A DNA stretch of 19,943 nt from CAMBDR01 sp046597185 (GTDB lineage: Bacteria > Pseudomonadota > Gammaproteobacteria > Burkholderiales > Burkholderiaceae_D), in contig JBKJLF010000784.1 in assembly GCA_046597185.1 (NCBI GenBank), positions 1 to 19,943 of the forward strand, in the 5' to 3' direction. Numbering within the stretch: position 1 is the stretch's first letter; the number at the start of each line of letters is the position of its first letter. This document shows positions 1 through 6,574 of this stretch, piece by piece. The position numbers were made by a program, and so were the translations under genes. The notes beneath the pieces are model-generated. The model ran no database searches and was not told where the DNA came from. It worked only from the letters and a program-made list of their open reading frames with translations.

Positions 1-639
1 CAAATCAGCCTGGCGCGGGTGGCCATACCCAAAGGTGCGCTGCCAGCCGAGCTGGTGCAGGCGGTACAGCAACGCGTCACCGAACTGGACCAGAGCACCA
101 GTAATTTATATGAACGCCAGGCCGTCATTTCCGATGCGGCGCACGCCTTAACCGATGTTGGCTTGATCGACCAGTCCGACGCCATGCTCAAAGCCGAACT
201 GAAGCGCTCGCAAGCGCCGTATTACTACATGTTGACCTTAGCTTCCAACGCCAAAGCGCGCAATGATAAAGCGGCAGCCTTAAATTGGTATGAACAAGCT
301 TACCAGGCCGCCAAAGGCCCGGCCACCCGCTTGCAATGGGGTGCGTCGTATTTAACCAATTTGCTGGATTTGGCACCGCAGGATGAAGAGCGTATCGCCA
401 AAGCCGCGCAAGGCGTGCTGACCGAATTGGCCGCTACGCGCGATGCCTTTTATACGCGCAATCGCGGCTCGTTGGACAAAATTGGTAAAAAGCTGAGCAC
501 CTGGAATGCCAGTGGCAAGCACAGCCAAGTGTTTGGTAAAGTGCAAAGTCAATTGAGTGATATTTGCGCCAAAACACCCGAAGCGGATGGCCAGCGCAGT
601 GCTTGCGAATCAATTTTGGGTAAAGCCAAATCATCTTGA
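1..639 (+). CDS. Thioredoxin-family-like protein, C-terminal part (5' end outside window)
   Basis: The open frame runs in from the left edge (it reads QISLARVAIPKG before the first possible GTG at 19), so this is the 3' end of a longer gene. The visible 212 residues are almost wholly helical, with a TPR-like stretch (YYYMLTLASNAKARNDKAA) and a conserved-looking segment KGPATRLQWG. From memory this matches the helical region that follows the thioredoxin fold in some proteobacterial thioredoxin-family proteins; the CxxC part would lie outside the window and cannot be checked. Two cysteines near the end (CAKTPEADGQRSAC) might form a disulfide. It ends in TGA at 637-639, and the next structured element downstream is the hairpin/terminator at 772-837, which probably ends this transcript. 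It could instead be an unrelated TPR protein. Confidence 0.55.
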   Translation, partial: QISLARVAIPKGALPAELVQAVQQRVTELDQSTSNLYERQAVISDAAHALTDVGLIDQSDAMLKAELKRSQAPYYYMLTLASNAKARNDKAAALNWYEQAYQAAKGPATRLQWGASYLTNLLDLAPQDEERIAKAAQGVLTELAATRDAFYTRNRGSLDKIGKKLSTWNASGKHSQVFGKVQSQLSDICAKTPEADGQRSACESILGKAKSS

Positions 640-771
640 TGCAACCGTGCCGATGATGGTGATGCGCTTAGGCTGTGGTTTCATCGGCCCCGGTAGCACT
701 TCATACCGTGAAATCGGCATTTCGTCGTATTCATGATGCCTCTGCCAGACTGGTGCGATACAGTGAGCGCA

Positions 772-790
772 TACGTTGTCTCCCAACGTA
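772..790 (+). other. Stem-loop upstream of terminator
   Basis: TACGTTG at 772-778 pairs perfectly with CAACGTA at 784-790 around a 5-nt loop. It lies 18 nt before the intrinsic terminator at 809-837. The pair could be the 3' end of the upstream mRNA or the tail of a small RNA made from the 640-840 gap. No known RNA family was recognised. Confidence 0.35.
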
Positions 791-808
791 CGTCTTTCCC
801 TGCTTTCA

Positions 809-837
809 AGCCAGCGCCTTTGCTGGCTTTTTTTTTT
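809..837 (+). terminator. Intrinsic (Rho-independent) terminator
   Basis: AGCCAGC (809-815) pairs with GCTGGCT (822-828) around a 6-nt loop, and the stem runs directly into ten T residues (828-837). It ends plus-strand transcription from the gene at the left edge before the DUF885 gene at 899, so that gene needs its own promoter between about 838 and 898. Confidence 0.8.
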
Positions 838-898
838 GATTTTGCAATACAACGTGTTTTGCCATACTTTTAGCGTACTTTTAGGAATTGGATTAACA

Positions 899-2665
899 AT
901 GAAATCTTGCCTGACGATGGTATTTTCAGTGGTATGCAGTGTCGGATTAGTCAGTATGGCCAGCGCTAGCCTGGCCAATGAAGTGGTTAAACCGAATATC
1001 GAATTTCGCCAACTGGGCAACCAATTTTTGCAAGCCCTGTGGCATGCCGATAAAGACTTCAGTTTGGCTGCCGGGCGCTATGACACCGCCGGGCAATTGC
1101 CGATTCCTGACGCCGCCAGCCGTGAGCAGCAACGCAAATTTGTCGGGCAATGGTTAGCCAAAGTGGAAGCGTATCAGGTGGAGCAGCTCAGTCCCTTGCA
1201 AGCGACCGATTGGGTTTTGCTGAAAAATTATTTGCAAGGGCAAAGCTGGTATCTGGACAGCTTGCGCCAATACGAATGGGACCCTTCGCAATACAATATT
1301 GCCGGACCAATTGATCAAATTTTAAACACCCATTACGGCCCTAAAGAACAGCGCTTGCGCACGATTTCGCAGCGCTTGCGGACGGTGCCGGAATACTACG
1401 CTGCGGCGCGGCAAAACATCAAACAACCCACGCGTGAACACACCGCGCTGGCAATTCAACAAAACCCCGGCGCGGTGCAAGTATTGCAGGCGGTACTGAA
1501 AGAGAGCCAGGACTCCAAATTAAGCGAAGCCGACAAGCGCCTGATGCAAAAGCGGGTGCAGACCGCGATTCAGACGGTGCAAGCGTATGGCGAATGGCTC
1601 AGGCAGCTTGACAAACCGGACGGAGAGCGCCGCGATGGCGTACCACCACGTTCCTTTCGGTTGGGTAAGGACTTGTACGAGCAAAAATTTGCGCAAGAAA
1701 TCCAATCCAGTCTGACGGCCGAGCAATTGTATCAACAAGCCATACAAGACAAAGAAACCTTGTTGGCCAAGATGAATAGCCTGGCCGATGAACTCTGGCC
1801 CAAGTATATGGCGGGCCTCGCCAAACCGGCGGACCGGTCGCAAAAGATTGGTCAATTGATCGCCAAAATGTCGGAGCAGCACGTGGCGCGCGATCAATTT
1901 GTGCCGGAAGTGAAGCGGCAGATTCCGTTGTTAATGGAGTGGGTGGTGAGTCATAATTTACTCACCATGGATAAGAGCAAACCGCTGGAAGTGCGTGAAA
2001 CGCCCTTGTACCAGCGCGGGGTAGCGGGTGCTGGCGTGGAAGCGCCCGGCCCGTTCCGGCCCAAAGATCGTACTTGGTACAACGTCAGTCCGCTGGATGA
2101 TTTTACGTCGGCCCAAGCCGAGAGTGAATTGCGTGAATACAATCATTGGATCTTACAAATTCTCAACATCCACGAAGCCATTCCCGGCCATTACACCCAG
2201 TTGGTGTACGCCAACCGTTCCCCCAGTCTGATCAAAACCCTGTTTGGCAACGGAGCCATGATAGAAGGCTGGGCCGTGTATGGTGAGCGCATGATGATGG
2301 AATCCGGCTATGGCGGCAATACGCCGGAAATGTGGTTGATGTATTCCAAATGGAATTTACGCACCGTCTGCAACACCATTCTGGATTACCGGGTGCATGT
2401 GCTGGGCATGGAGGAAAAAGAAGCGATTGAATTCTTGACCAAGGAAGCGTTTCAGACTGAATCCGAGGCGCGTGGCAAATGGCGGCGGGTGCAACTGACT
2501 GCGGTGCAATTGACCAGTTATTATTCAGGCTATGCCGAGATTATGGCTTTGCGAGAAGAGCGCAAGAAGGCTTTGGGCGACAAGTTTAATTTGAAGACGT
2601 TTCATGAGACGTTTTTGAGCTATGGCAGTGCGCCAGTGCGGATGATACGTAAGTTGATGAATTGA
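899..2665 (+). CDS. Secreted DUF885-family metallopeptidase-like protein
   Basis: A 588-aa protein. The ATG at 899 is chosen because it gives a clean Sec signal peptide (MKSCLTMVFSVVC..., cleavage near ASASLANE, about residue 28); the frame is open further upstream to 776, but that part covers the terminator and is not coding-like. The DUF885 hallmark HEAIPGH is at residues 425-431, a variant of the zinc-binding HExxH motif, followed by EGWAVYGE (456-463), which in this family supplies a further conserved glutamate. Family members are poorly characterised, presumed zinc-dependent peptidases or carboxypeptidases, often exported. The length of about 590 is normal. The gene stands alone: terminator before it, convergent toxin gene after it. 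Substrate unknown. Confidence 0.85.
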   Translation: MKSCLTMVFSVVCSVGLVSMASASLANEVVKPNIEFRQLGNQFLQALWHADKDFSLAAGRYDTAGQLPIPDAASREQQRKFVGQWLAKVEAYQVEQLSPLQATDWVLLKNYLQGQSWYLDSLRQYEWDPSQYNIAGPIDQILNTHYGPKEQRLRTISQRLRTVPEYYAAARQNIKQPTREHTALAIQQNPGAVQVLQAVLKESQDSKLSEADKRLMQKRVQTAIQTVQAYGEWLRQLDKPDGERRDGVPPRSFRLGKDLYEQKFAQEIQSSLTAEQLYQQAIQDKETLLAKMNSLADELWPKYMAGLAKPADRSQKIGQLIAKMSEQHVARDQFVPEVKRQIPLLMEWVVSHNLLTMDKSKPLEVRETPLYQRGVAGAGVEAPGPFRPKDRTWYNVSPLDDFTSAQAESELREYNHWILQILNIHEAIPGHYTQLVYANRSPSLIKTLFGNGAMIEGWAVYGERMMMESGYGGNTPEMWLMYSKWNLRTVCNTILDYRVHVLGMEEKEAIEFLTKEAFQTESEARGKWRRVQLTAVQLTSYYSGYAEIMALREERKKALGDKFNLKTFHETFLSYGSAPVRMIRKLMN

Positions 2666-2686
2666 GGTTGAGCGGTGCGCAGGATA

Positions 2687-2736
2687 CTGGTTGCGTTTGG
2701 GTGTGCTCACTACGCCATTTTGCCACGCGCAACCAG
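2687..2736. repeat. 9-bp inverted repeat between convergent genes
   Basis: CTGGTTGCG (2687-2695) and CGCAACCAG (2728-2736) are perfect inverted copies with a 32-nt spacer. They lie between the stop of the DUF885 gene (2665) and the last codons of the convergent toxin gene (stop at 2710). There is no T tract, so this is not a classical intrinsic terminator; it may slow convergent polymerases or be chance. Confidence 0.3.
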
Positions 2737-3630
2737 CGGCGCATTGTCTTGGGAGCAGGTAATGCCAAACTCATCGCCGACTTGAAAAGAACAGCTTCCC
2801 ATCACTTCCAACATGATGCGGTCGTGGATGATTTCCTGTTCCAAAGTTGGGTCGAATTGTGAAATATAATGCTTGCCTATCGTCAGCAATTGTCCATGGT
2901 ATTTTCCGGTTAATTCGTCTGCAAATTCGCGTTCTCTCCCCTGTATTGTTGTATTTGCGAAAAATTGCTCACGTTCAATGCTGGGTTCTTCCAACGGAAG
3001 GCACAGGCGATGCTGCACCCATGGTTTGTGATCATCCGCTAACGCAAATGTCGTATCACCTTCCACGACCAATTGTTTCGCCGGTTTTTGGCCATCTTCT
3101 GAATTGTCGTAAACCAACGCGGCATCTGCTTCTTCGATTGCTTTGGGCAATAACGCGAGCGTTCGTTCATACCGCTCTCGGACAGTCGGCGCAGGCACAT
3201 CATGCCCTGTGGTTGATTTGTTCAAAAAGCGCGACTTAACACGCTTGACGTTTTTGTCAGGGTGGTCGGTAGTAATAAAAAATAGCACCAGAAAATAGCC
3301 AAGTTTTTTTAATCGAAGCATCTCACTGATACGTGACGGGTGTGACATCACGGTTTCAAAACCGAAGGCGTTTTGGCTATCCATTGCGTCAAGGCGCATC
3401 TGGCGCACAACTCTAAACGCTGCAAGATCACGTTCGGCTTGCGTTGCAAAAGTGCCGGGCATTTCCTTGGCGACTTGATCTGGATTGATAACGAGCTTGG
3501 GGAACGGAAAATTGAGGTTTGAAATTTTCACGCCATTTTCTTTAACCTGTGCAATGAGTGAAGATTTACCGCTACCGTTGGGGCCAGCAAAAAGAAAGGC
3601 ATAAGGAATCTTACTGGATTTTTCAATCAT
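2710..3630 (-). CDS. Zeta-toxin-like kinase with C-terminal KfrB-like segment
   Basis: 306 aa from the ATG at 3630; a GTG at 3669 in the same frame would add 13 residues, and neither has a clear ribosome site. Residue numbers follow the ATG. The P-loop GPNGSGKS is at 16-23, a zeta-type FETV with Glu at 92, and GHDVP at 142-146 followed by an arginine-rich helix (RERYERT). This order fits the zeta/PezT toxin fold, whose members phosphorylate UDP-N-acetylglucosamine and so block wall synthesis; the chemistry here is inferred. After about residue 215 comes a segment not needed in zeta toxins, with GKYHGQLLTIGKHYISQ and IIHDR (about 242-271), resembling the KfrB domain of plasmid and conjugation proteins. 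It lies downstream of a 67-aa gene in the same direction, a typical antitoxin-toxin order. A non-toxin AAA-type kinase is the alternative. Confidence 0.75.
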   Translation of the reverse strand: MIEKSSKIPYAFLFAGPNGSGKSSLIAQVKENGVKISNLNFPFPKLVINPDQVAKEMPGTFATQAERDLAAFRVVRQMRLDAMDSQNAFGFETVMSHPSRISEMLRLKKLGYFLVLFFITTDHPDKNVKRVKSRFLNKSTTGHDVPAPTVRERYERTLALLPKAIEEADAALVYDNSEDGQKPAKQLVVEGDTTFALADDHKPWVQHRLCLPLEEPSIEREQFFANTTIQGREREFADELTGKYHGQLLTIGKHYISQFDPTLEQEIIHDRIMLEVMGSCSFQVGDEFGITCSQDNAPLVARGKMA

Positions 3631-3652
3631 ATTATTATTGATCAACGAAGCT

Positions 3653-3675
3653 GATGCCGTGATCAACACGGCATC
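3653..3675. promoter_or_regulatory. Perfect 9-bp palindrome between antitoxin-like and toxin genes
   Basis: GATGCCGTG (3653-3661) and CACGGCATC (3667-3675) are perfect inverted copies around a 5-nt loop. The element sits in the 95-nt gap between the small gene's stop (3726) and the toxin ATG (3630), ending 22 nt before that ATG, and covers the alternative GTG start. In the mRNA it would form a strong hairpin. There is no T tract, so it looks like an RNA structure that tunes toxin translation or mRNA cleavage, or a protein-binding operator, rather than a terminator. Confidence 0.5.
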
Positions 3676-3725
3676 GCAGTAGGTGGGAAGGCCTCACTCG
3701 CCGAAGCTGCGGTCAAACTAGGGTG

Positions 3726-3929
3726 CTATACGGTTGCAAGGCGTCCAACGGGTTTTGTAGTTTGGCTTGCAGTGCTTTTTTTATTCAAAAGATCGTTTGA
3801 TGCAGGGTCTTTTGGCAAGGCTTCTACAAAACCTGCTGTCAATAATTCGTCCCATTTCGCAACCGACGCACCCAAGATTGTAGTTTTGTCAGTTAGTACG
3901 GTAGCTGATGCAAAGCGTCGTTTAGTCAT
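3726..3929 (-). CDS. Small protein upstream of zeta-like toxin, putative antitoxin
   Basis: 67 aa. The ATG at 3929 has a good ribosome site (AAGGAG, about 9 nt upstream). The sequence is basic at the start (MTKRRFASATVL), with a likely helical core (ASVAKWDELLTAGFVEALPK) and a polar, probably disordered tail. No family was recognised. It is proposed as the antitoxin because it is small, first in the operon and followed in the same direction by the zeta-type kinase, as in epsilon-zeta and PezAT loci. It shows no helix-turn-helix like PezA and no recognisable epsilon similarity, so any neutralising mechanism would differ. Confidence 0.55.
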   Translation of the reverse strand: MTKRRFASATVLTDKTTILGASVAKWDELLTAGFVEALPKDPASNDLLNKKSTASQTTKPVGRLATV

Positions 3930-4374
3930 GATATTAATACTCCTTCAAATTCTTGTTGTACTGCTATTTCTTAACAATGCAGGTGATTTCTACTGGTTCC
4001 CCTAAGTGTACACAAAGGAAGAGAAATAGCAAATATATCTAAAATAAGGGTAAAGATAGTTTTCCTTGGCTTTTGATTTATTGCTGAAAACAACTTCAGG
4101 AAGATTTTCTTCGATACGCGGGGTGTAGAATTGGCCTTTATATTCAGATAGTTCGTTTAAGGGGTAGATAATGCTAGTCTGGCCCTGCATGTCGTGGGCA
4201 AGGTTAAGCATGGTTATGGTGGTACGGGTGGAAATGCGCTGCCGCGCCTGATTGGTGTGGCTTGATTATCGAAAGATGCCGCAGAATCGGCAAATTCGGC
4301 TAGACTACCAGCTTGTGCGCCTGGGTTGATGTCTGCCAGGTGGATTGAATGCTGTGCTTTTTTGACGATACCGT
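3930..4374. other. AT-richer stretch without a supported gene
   Basis: This gap separates the divergent toxin operon (-) from the SRPBCC gene (+). It must hold the promoter of the toxin operon, but I see no convincing -35/-10 pair. The only open frame of note is a 69-codon minus-strand frame at 4002-4211 that matches nothing I know; its last third is aromatic-rich (YLYPYFRYICYFSSF). It may be a remnant or chance. The base composition of 3930-4180 is more AT-rich than the flanks, which fits an inserted toxin-antitoxin module. Confidence 0.35.
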
Positions 4375-4980
4375 ATGCCAAACTCCTTGCTCCGCTCATT
4401 GCTTTACGCCTTGCCAGTTTTGGCCCTGTTATGTGGGGCAAAGGCTGGTGCTGCCATCGACATGCAGCATTTGTCCGATACCGAGGTGGCGATAGAAGAC
4501 CAAAGTCCGCCAGGCAAGCCCGGCAAAACATTTTTGGCGGCCACCATTATCAACGCGCCGATGGCCAAAATCTGCGGCGAAATTCAAAACTTTGCGCAAT
4601 ACCCGGCGTTTATGCCCAACACCGCCAAAACCAGCGTCAGCGTGGGGGCCGACAAAGCCACCTTGGTTGATATTACCTTGAGCCTGCCCCTGGGCAAAAT
4701 CAAGAAATACCGTCTGAAGATGATCCCCAATGTCACTCAAGCGCAATGCCGCCTGGAATGGAAGCAAACCCCGTGGGAAGGTTTGAAGCAGGAAGAAACC
4801 ATTGCCGATACCACCGGCTATTGGCTGTTGACGCCGCAGGGCAGCAATGCCACCGTGGTGAGTTACTTCATCTTCACCGACCCAGGTCCAGTGCCTTTGG
4901 GTTTGGGCTGGATTGTGGACAGCATGAGTAAAGACAGTATCTCGAAGATGCTGGCCGCATTGCGCATGCGCGTGCGCTAG
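4375..4980 (+). CDS. Exported SRPBCC (START/RatA/COQ10-like) protein
   Basis: 201 aa with an N-terminal signal peptide (hydrophobic residues about 5-20, cleavage near AGA-AID, residue 26). After it comes a single SRPBCC fold, the helix-grip lipid or hydrophobic-ligand pocket family: INAPMAKICGEIQNFAQYPAFMPN (about residues 59-82) is the typical first strand plus helix with the 'YP.FMP' turn, then alternating strands, then a C-terminal amphipathic helix (MSKDSISKMLAALRMRV). Unlike cytoplasmic RatA or COQ10 proteins this one appears periplasmic. Ligand unknown. No strong ribosome site is visible before the ATG at 4375. The gene is not obviously coupled to its neighbours. Confidence 0.7.
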   Translation: MPNSLLRSLLYALPVLALLCGAKAGAAIDMQHLSDTEVAIEDQSPPGKPGKTFLAATIINAPMAKICGEIQNFAQYPAFMPNTAKTSVSVGADKATLVDITLSLPLGKIKKYRLKMIPNVTQAQCRLEWKQTPWEGLKQEETIADTTGYWLLTPQGSNATVVSYFIFTDPGPVPLGLGWIVDSMSKDSISKMLAALRMRVR

Positions 4981-5092
4981 TGTGCTGATGCATTCGTCTT
5001 GCAAGAAATAATTGCCGAATAATTACGCAGCGAGGGGGAGTTCAGCTAGACTAACGGCTCGTTCACTCTCTTGATAAAATAAAGGAGCAATC

Positions 5093-5464
5093 ATGGCCAA
5101 TGAGACCCCCGCAGCATCCGCCGCAACCGCATCCAGCCTGTCCGCCAAAGAGCAAGCCGCACTGGCCTTGCGCCTACCCAACAGCGGCACACCATGGCTG
5201 GACATGATGATCATGCAAGCCTATCGTCGCGATATGACGATGCAGTTATTCCAAACCTTTTGCACCCAAAAATTGACCGAAACCGATGTCGCCATCGTCA
5301 AAAAATCGGGTCTGGATGCCTGGCTACGCATCAACGGGGTGGAAATGAGCGAAGCCTTGAGCTTGTGCGAAGCGATGGCCAAAACCACCAAGCTGGCCAA
5401 ACCTGCGCCCGTTGCTGCCGAGCCTGAGGCACCTAGGGCAGCGGGTAGCTTAAGTCTGGTTTGA
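5093..5464 (+). CDS. Hypothetical 123-aa protein, first gene of the lipase/DUF6795 cluster
   Basis: The ATG at 5093 has a strong ribosome site (AAAGGAG at about 5081-5087). The protein has an Ala/Ser/Thr-rich N-terminus, a compact middle (LRLPNSGTPWLDMMIMQAYR, about residues 28-45, then helices to about 100) and an Ala/Pro-rich tail ending in SLSLV. No signal peptide, membrane segment or known domain is visible. Its stop is 7 nt before the broken DUF6795 copy, so the two were probably cotranscribed and it may belong to the same secretion-related set. Function unknown. Confidence 0.6.
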   Translation: MANETPAASAATASSLSAKEQAALALRLPNSGTPWLDMMIMQAYRRDMTMQLFQTFCTQKLTETDVAIVKKSGLDAWLRINGVEMSEALSLCEAMAKTTKLAKPAPVAAEPEAPRAAGSLSLV

Positions 5465-5471
5465 GTTCATC

Positions 5472-5870
5472 ATGCTCTTCATGAAAGTGATGTTTTCCAA
5501 GGTGGATGGTATGGTGTTAAATCACGGCAAACCGGTGCCCAATGTCGTCGTCACCCGCTATTTTAATTTTGGTTGGACGGACACGGAAAGGACAGTCAGC
5601 ACCAAAACTGGTGCAGACGGTACCTTCCATTTTCCGATTGCCAGACGTTTTTCCGTGTTTACTTCAATCATTCCGCATGAGCCTTGTGTTTCGTAAACGA
5701 TCAAAGTTCATTTTGATGATAAGGAATTTATTGTATGGCTATTCTTTAAACGCAATTATCAGGAAAATGGAGAGTTAAAGGGTAGGTCAATCAACTTGCT
5801 TTGTGAATTGACCAAGGAACCGGGCTATGATGAAAAATATGGGGTAAGTGGTATCGGGGAAATTCAATGA
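5472..5870 (+). pseudogene. DUF6795 gene copy 1, interrupted by an in-frame TAA
   Basis: The frame reads 74 codons, hits TAA at 5694-5696, and continues in the same frame without gaps to TGA at 5868-5870. Aligned by hand to the intact paralogue at 6071-6541, about 60% of residues match with no gaps on both sides of the stop. The stop sits where the paralogue has Gln (here S-stop-TIKV, there AQTINV), so one C-to-T change from CAA explains it. This copy also lacks the signal peptide of the paralogue: homology begins almost at its ATG (MLFMKVMFSKV). The product would be a 74-aa fragment ending before the second half of the domain (WLFFKRNYQENGELKG), which is probably inactive. Confidence 0.75.
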
Positions 5871-5968
5871 GGCAAGCGTTGGATGACCTGTTCCGTGGCA
5901 AATGGTTGGCGTTGTGGCAGCCAAGGTGCGGTGTGTTTGGGAAAGGTATTATTTTTTTTTAAAATAAA

Positions 5969-5998
5969 TTGACAGCAATCGATCTACTCAGATATGAT
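5969..5998 (+). promoter_or_regulatory. Strong sigma-70-type promoter for DUF6795-lipase operon
   Basis: A perfect -35 TTGACA at 5969-5974 and a near-consensus -10 TATGAT at 5993-5998, 18 nt apart, preceded by an A/T-rich tract (5949-5968) that resembles an UP element. Transcription would start near 6005, giving a leader of about 65 nt before the ATG at 6071. It drives the intact DUF6795 gene and the lipase separately from the broken upstream copy. Confidence 0.65.
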
Positions 5999-6070
5999 GC
6001 TCGTTGGCTATTTTTCTGCCCGGATGACCGTTTTAAAATACAAGGAAACAGGACGTTGCAATTAAATAAT

Positions 6071-6541
6071 ATGAAAATCATCTTTTTAAAAAGCCTTTCT
6101 TTAGGTGTTCTGTTGTTCTTTTTTTCTGTGGGAGTGAATGCGATGGGGTTTTCAAAAGTACTGTTTTCCAAAGTGCATGGCGTGGTGTTAAATAATGGCA
6201 AACCCGTTCCCAATGTTGTTGTGAAACGGTTTTTTAACTTCGGCTGGACTAACGAAGAAAAAACTGATACCACCAAAACCGATAAAGATGGCAATTTTGA
6301 CTTTCCAATAATTACCCGTTTTTCTTTGGCGACTTCGGTTGTGCCCCATGAACCAAGTATTGCACAAACGATTAATGTTGATTTCGAAGGTAAGGATTAT
6401 CTGCTATGGGCTTTTACCAAAAGCAACTATGACGAAAATGGTGAGTTAAAGGGAAAGGCAATTGATCTAATTTGTGAGTTAACACGAGAACCTGCTTACG
6501 ATAAAGCATCTGGCGTAGTCGGGAATTGCAAAATAAAATAA
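6071..6541 (+). CDS. Exported DUF6795 protein, candidate lipase immunity protein
   Basis: 156 aa. The ATG at 6071 gives a clear signal peptide (MKIIFLKSLSLGVLLFFF, cleavage after VNA, residue 24); the frame is open upstream, but no start there is better. The mature part begins with FSKVHGVVLNNGKPVPN, contains a Gly/Asp turn (KTDKDGNFDFP) and PHEP, and continues with WAFTKSNYDENGELKG and CELTREP, features I recall for DUF6795. The fold looks like a carboxypeptidase-regulatory/transthyretin-type beta sandwich (inference). The lipase gene follows after 33 nt. A periplasmic partner encoded directly before a signal-less phospholipase-like enzyme is the pattern of type VI lipase immunity proteins, but there is no direct proof. 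A degraded paralogue lies just upstream. Confidence 0.7.
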   Translation: MKIIFLKSLSLGVLLFFFSVGVNAMGFSKVLFSKVHGVVLNNGKPVPNVVVKRFFNFGWTNEEKTDTTKTDKDGNFDFPIITRFSLATSVVPHEPSIAQTINVDFEGKDYLLWAFTKSNYDENGELKGKAIDLICELTREPAYDKASGVVGNCKIK

Positions 6542-6574
6542 ATAACAGATAAAAATGATGATGAGGAGAATTTA

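Noticed and set aside
631..1020. 129-codon minus-strand open frame at the DUF885 start
   Set aside because: It crosses the intrinsic terminator and the signal-peptide region of the DUF885 gene and shows no domain.
4429..5004. 191-codon minus-strand open frame
   Set aside because: Lies fully opposite the SRPBCC gene, which has a signal peptide and family motifs; the reverse frame is a shadow.
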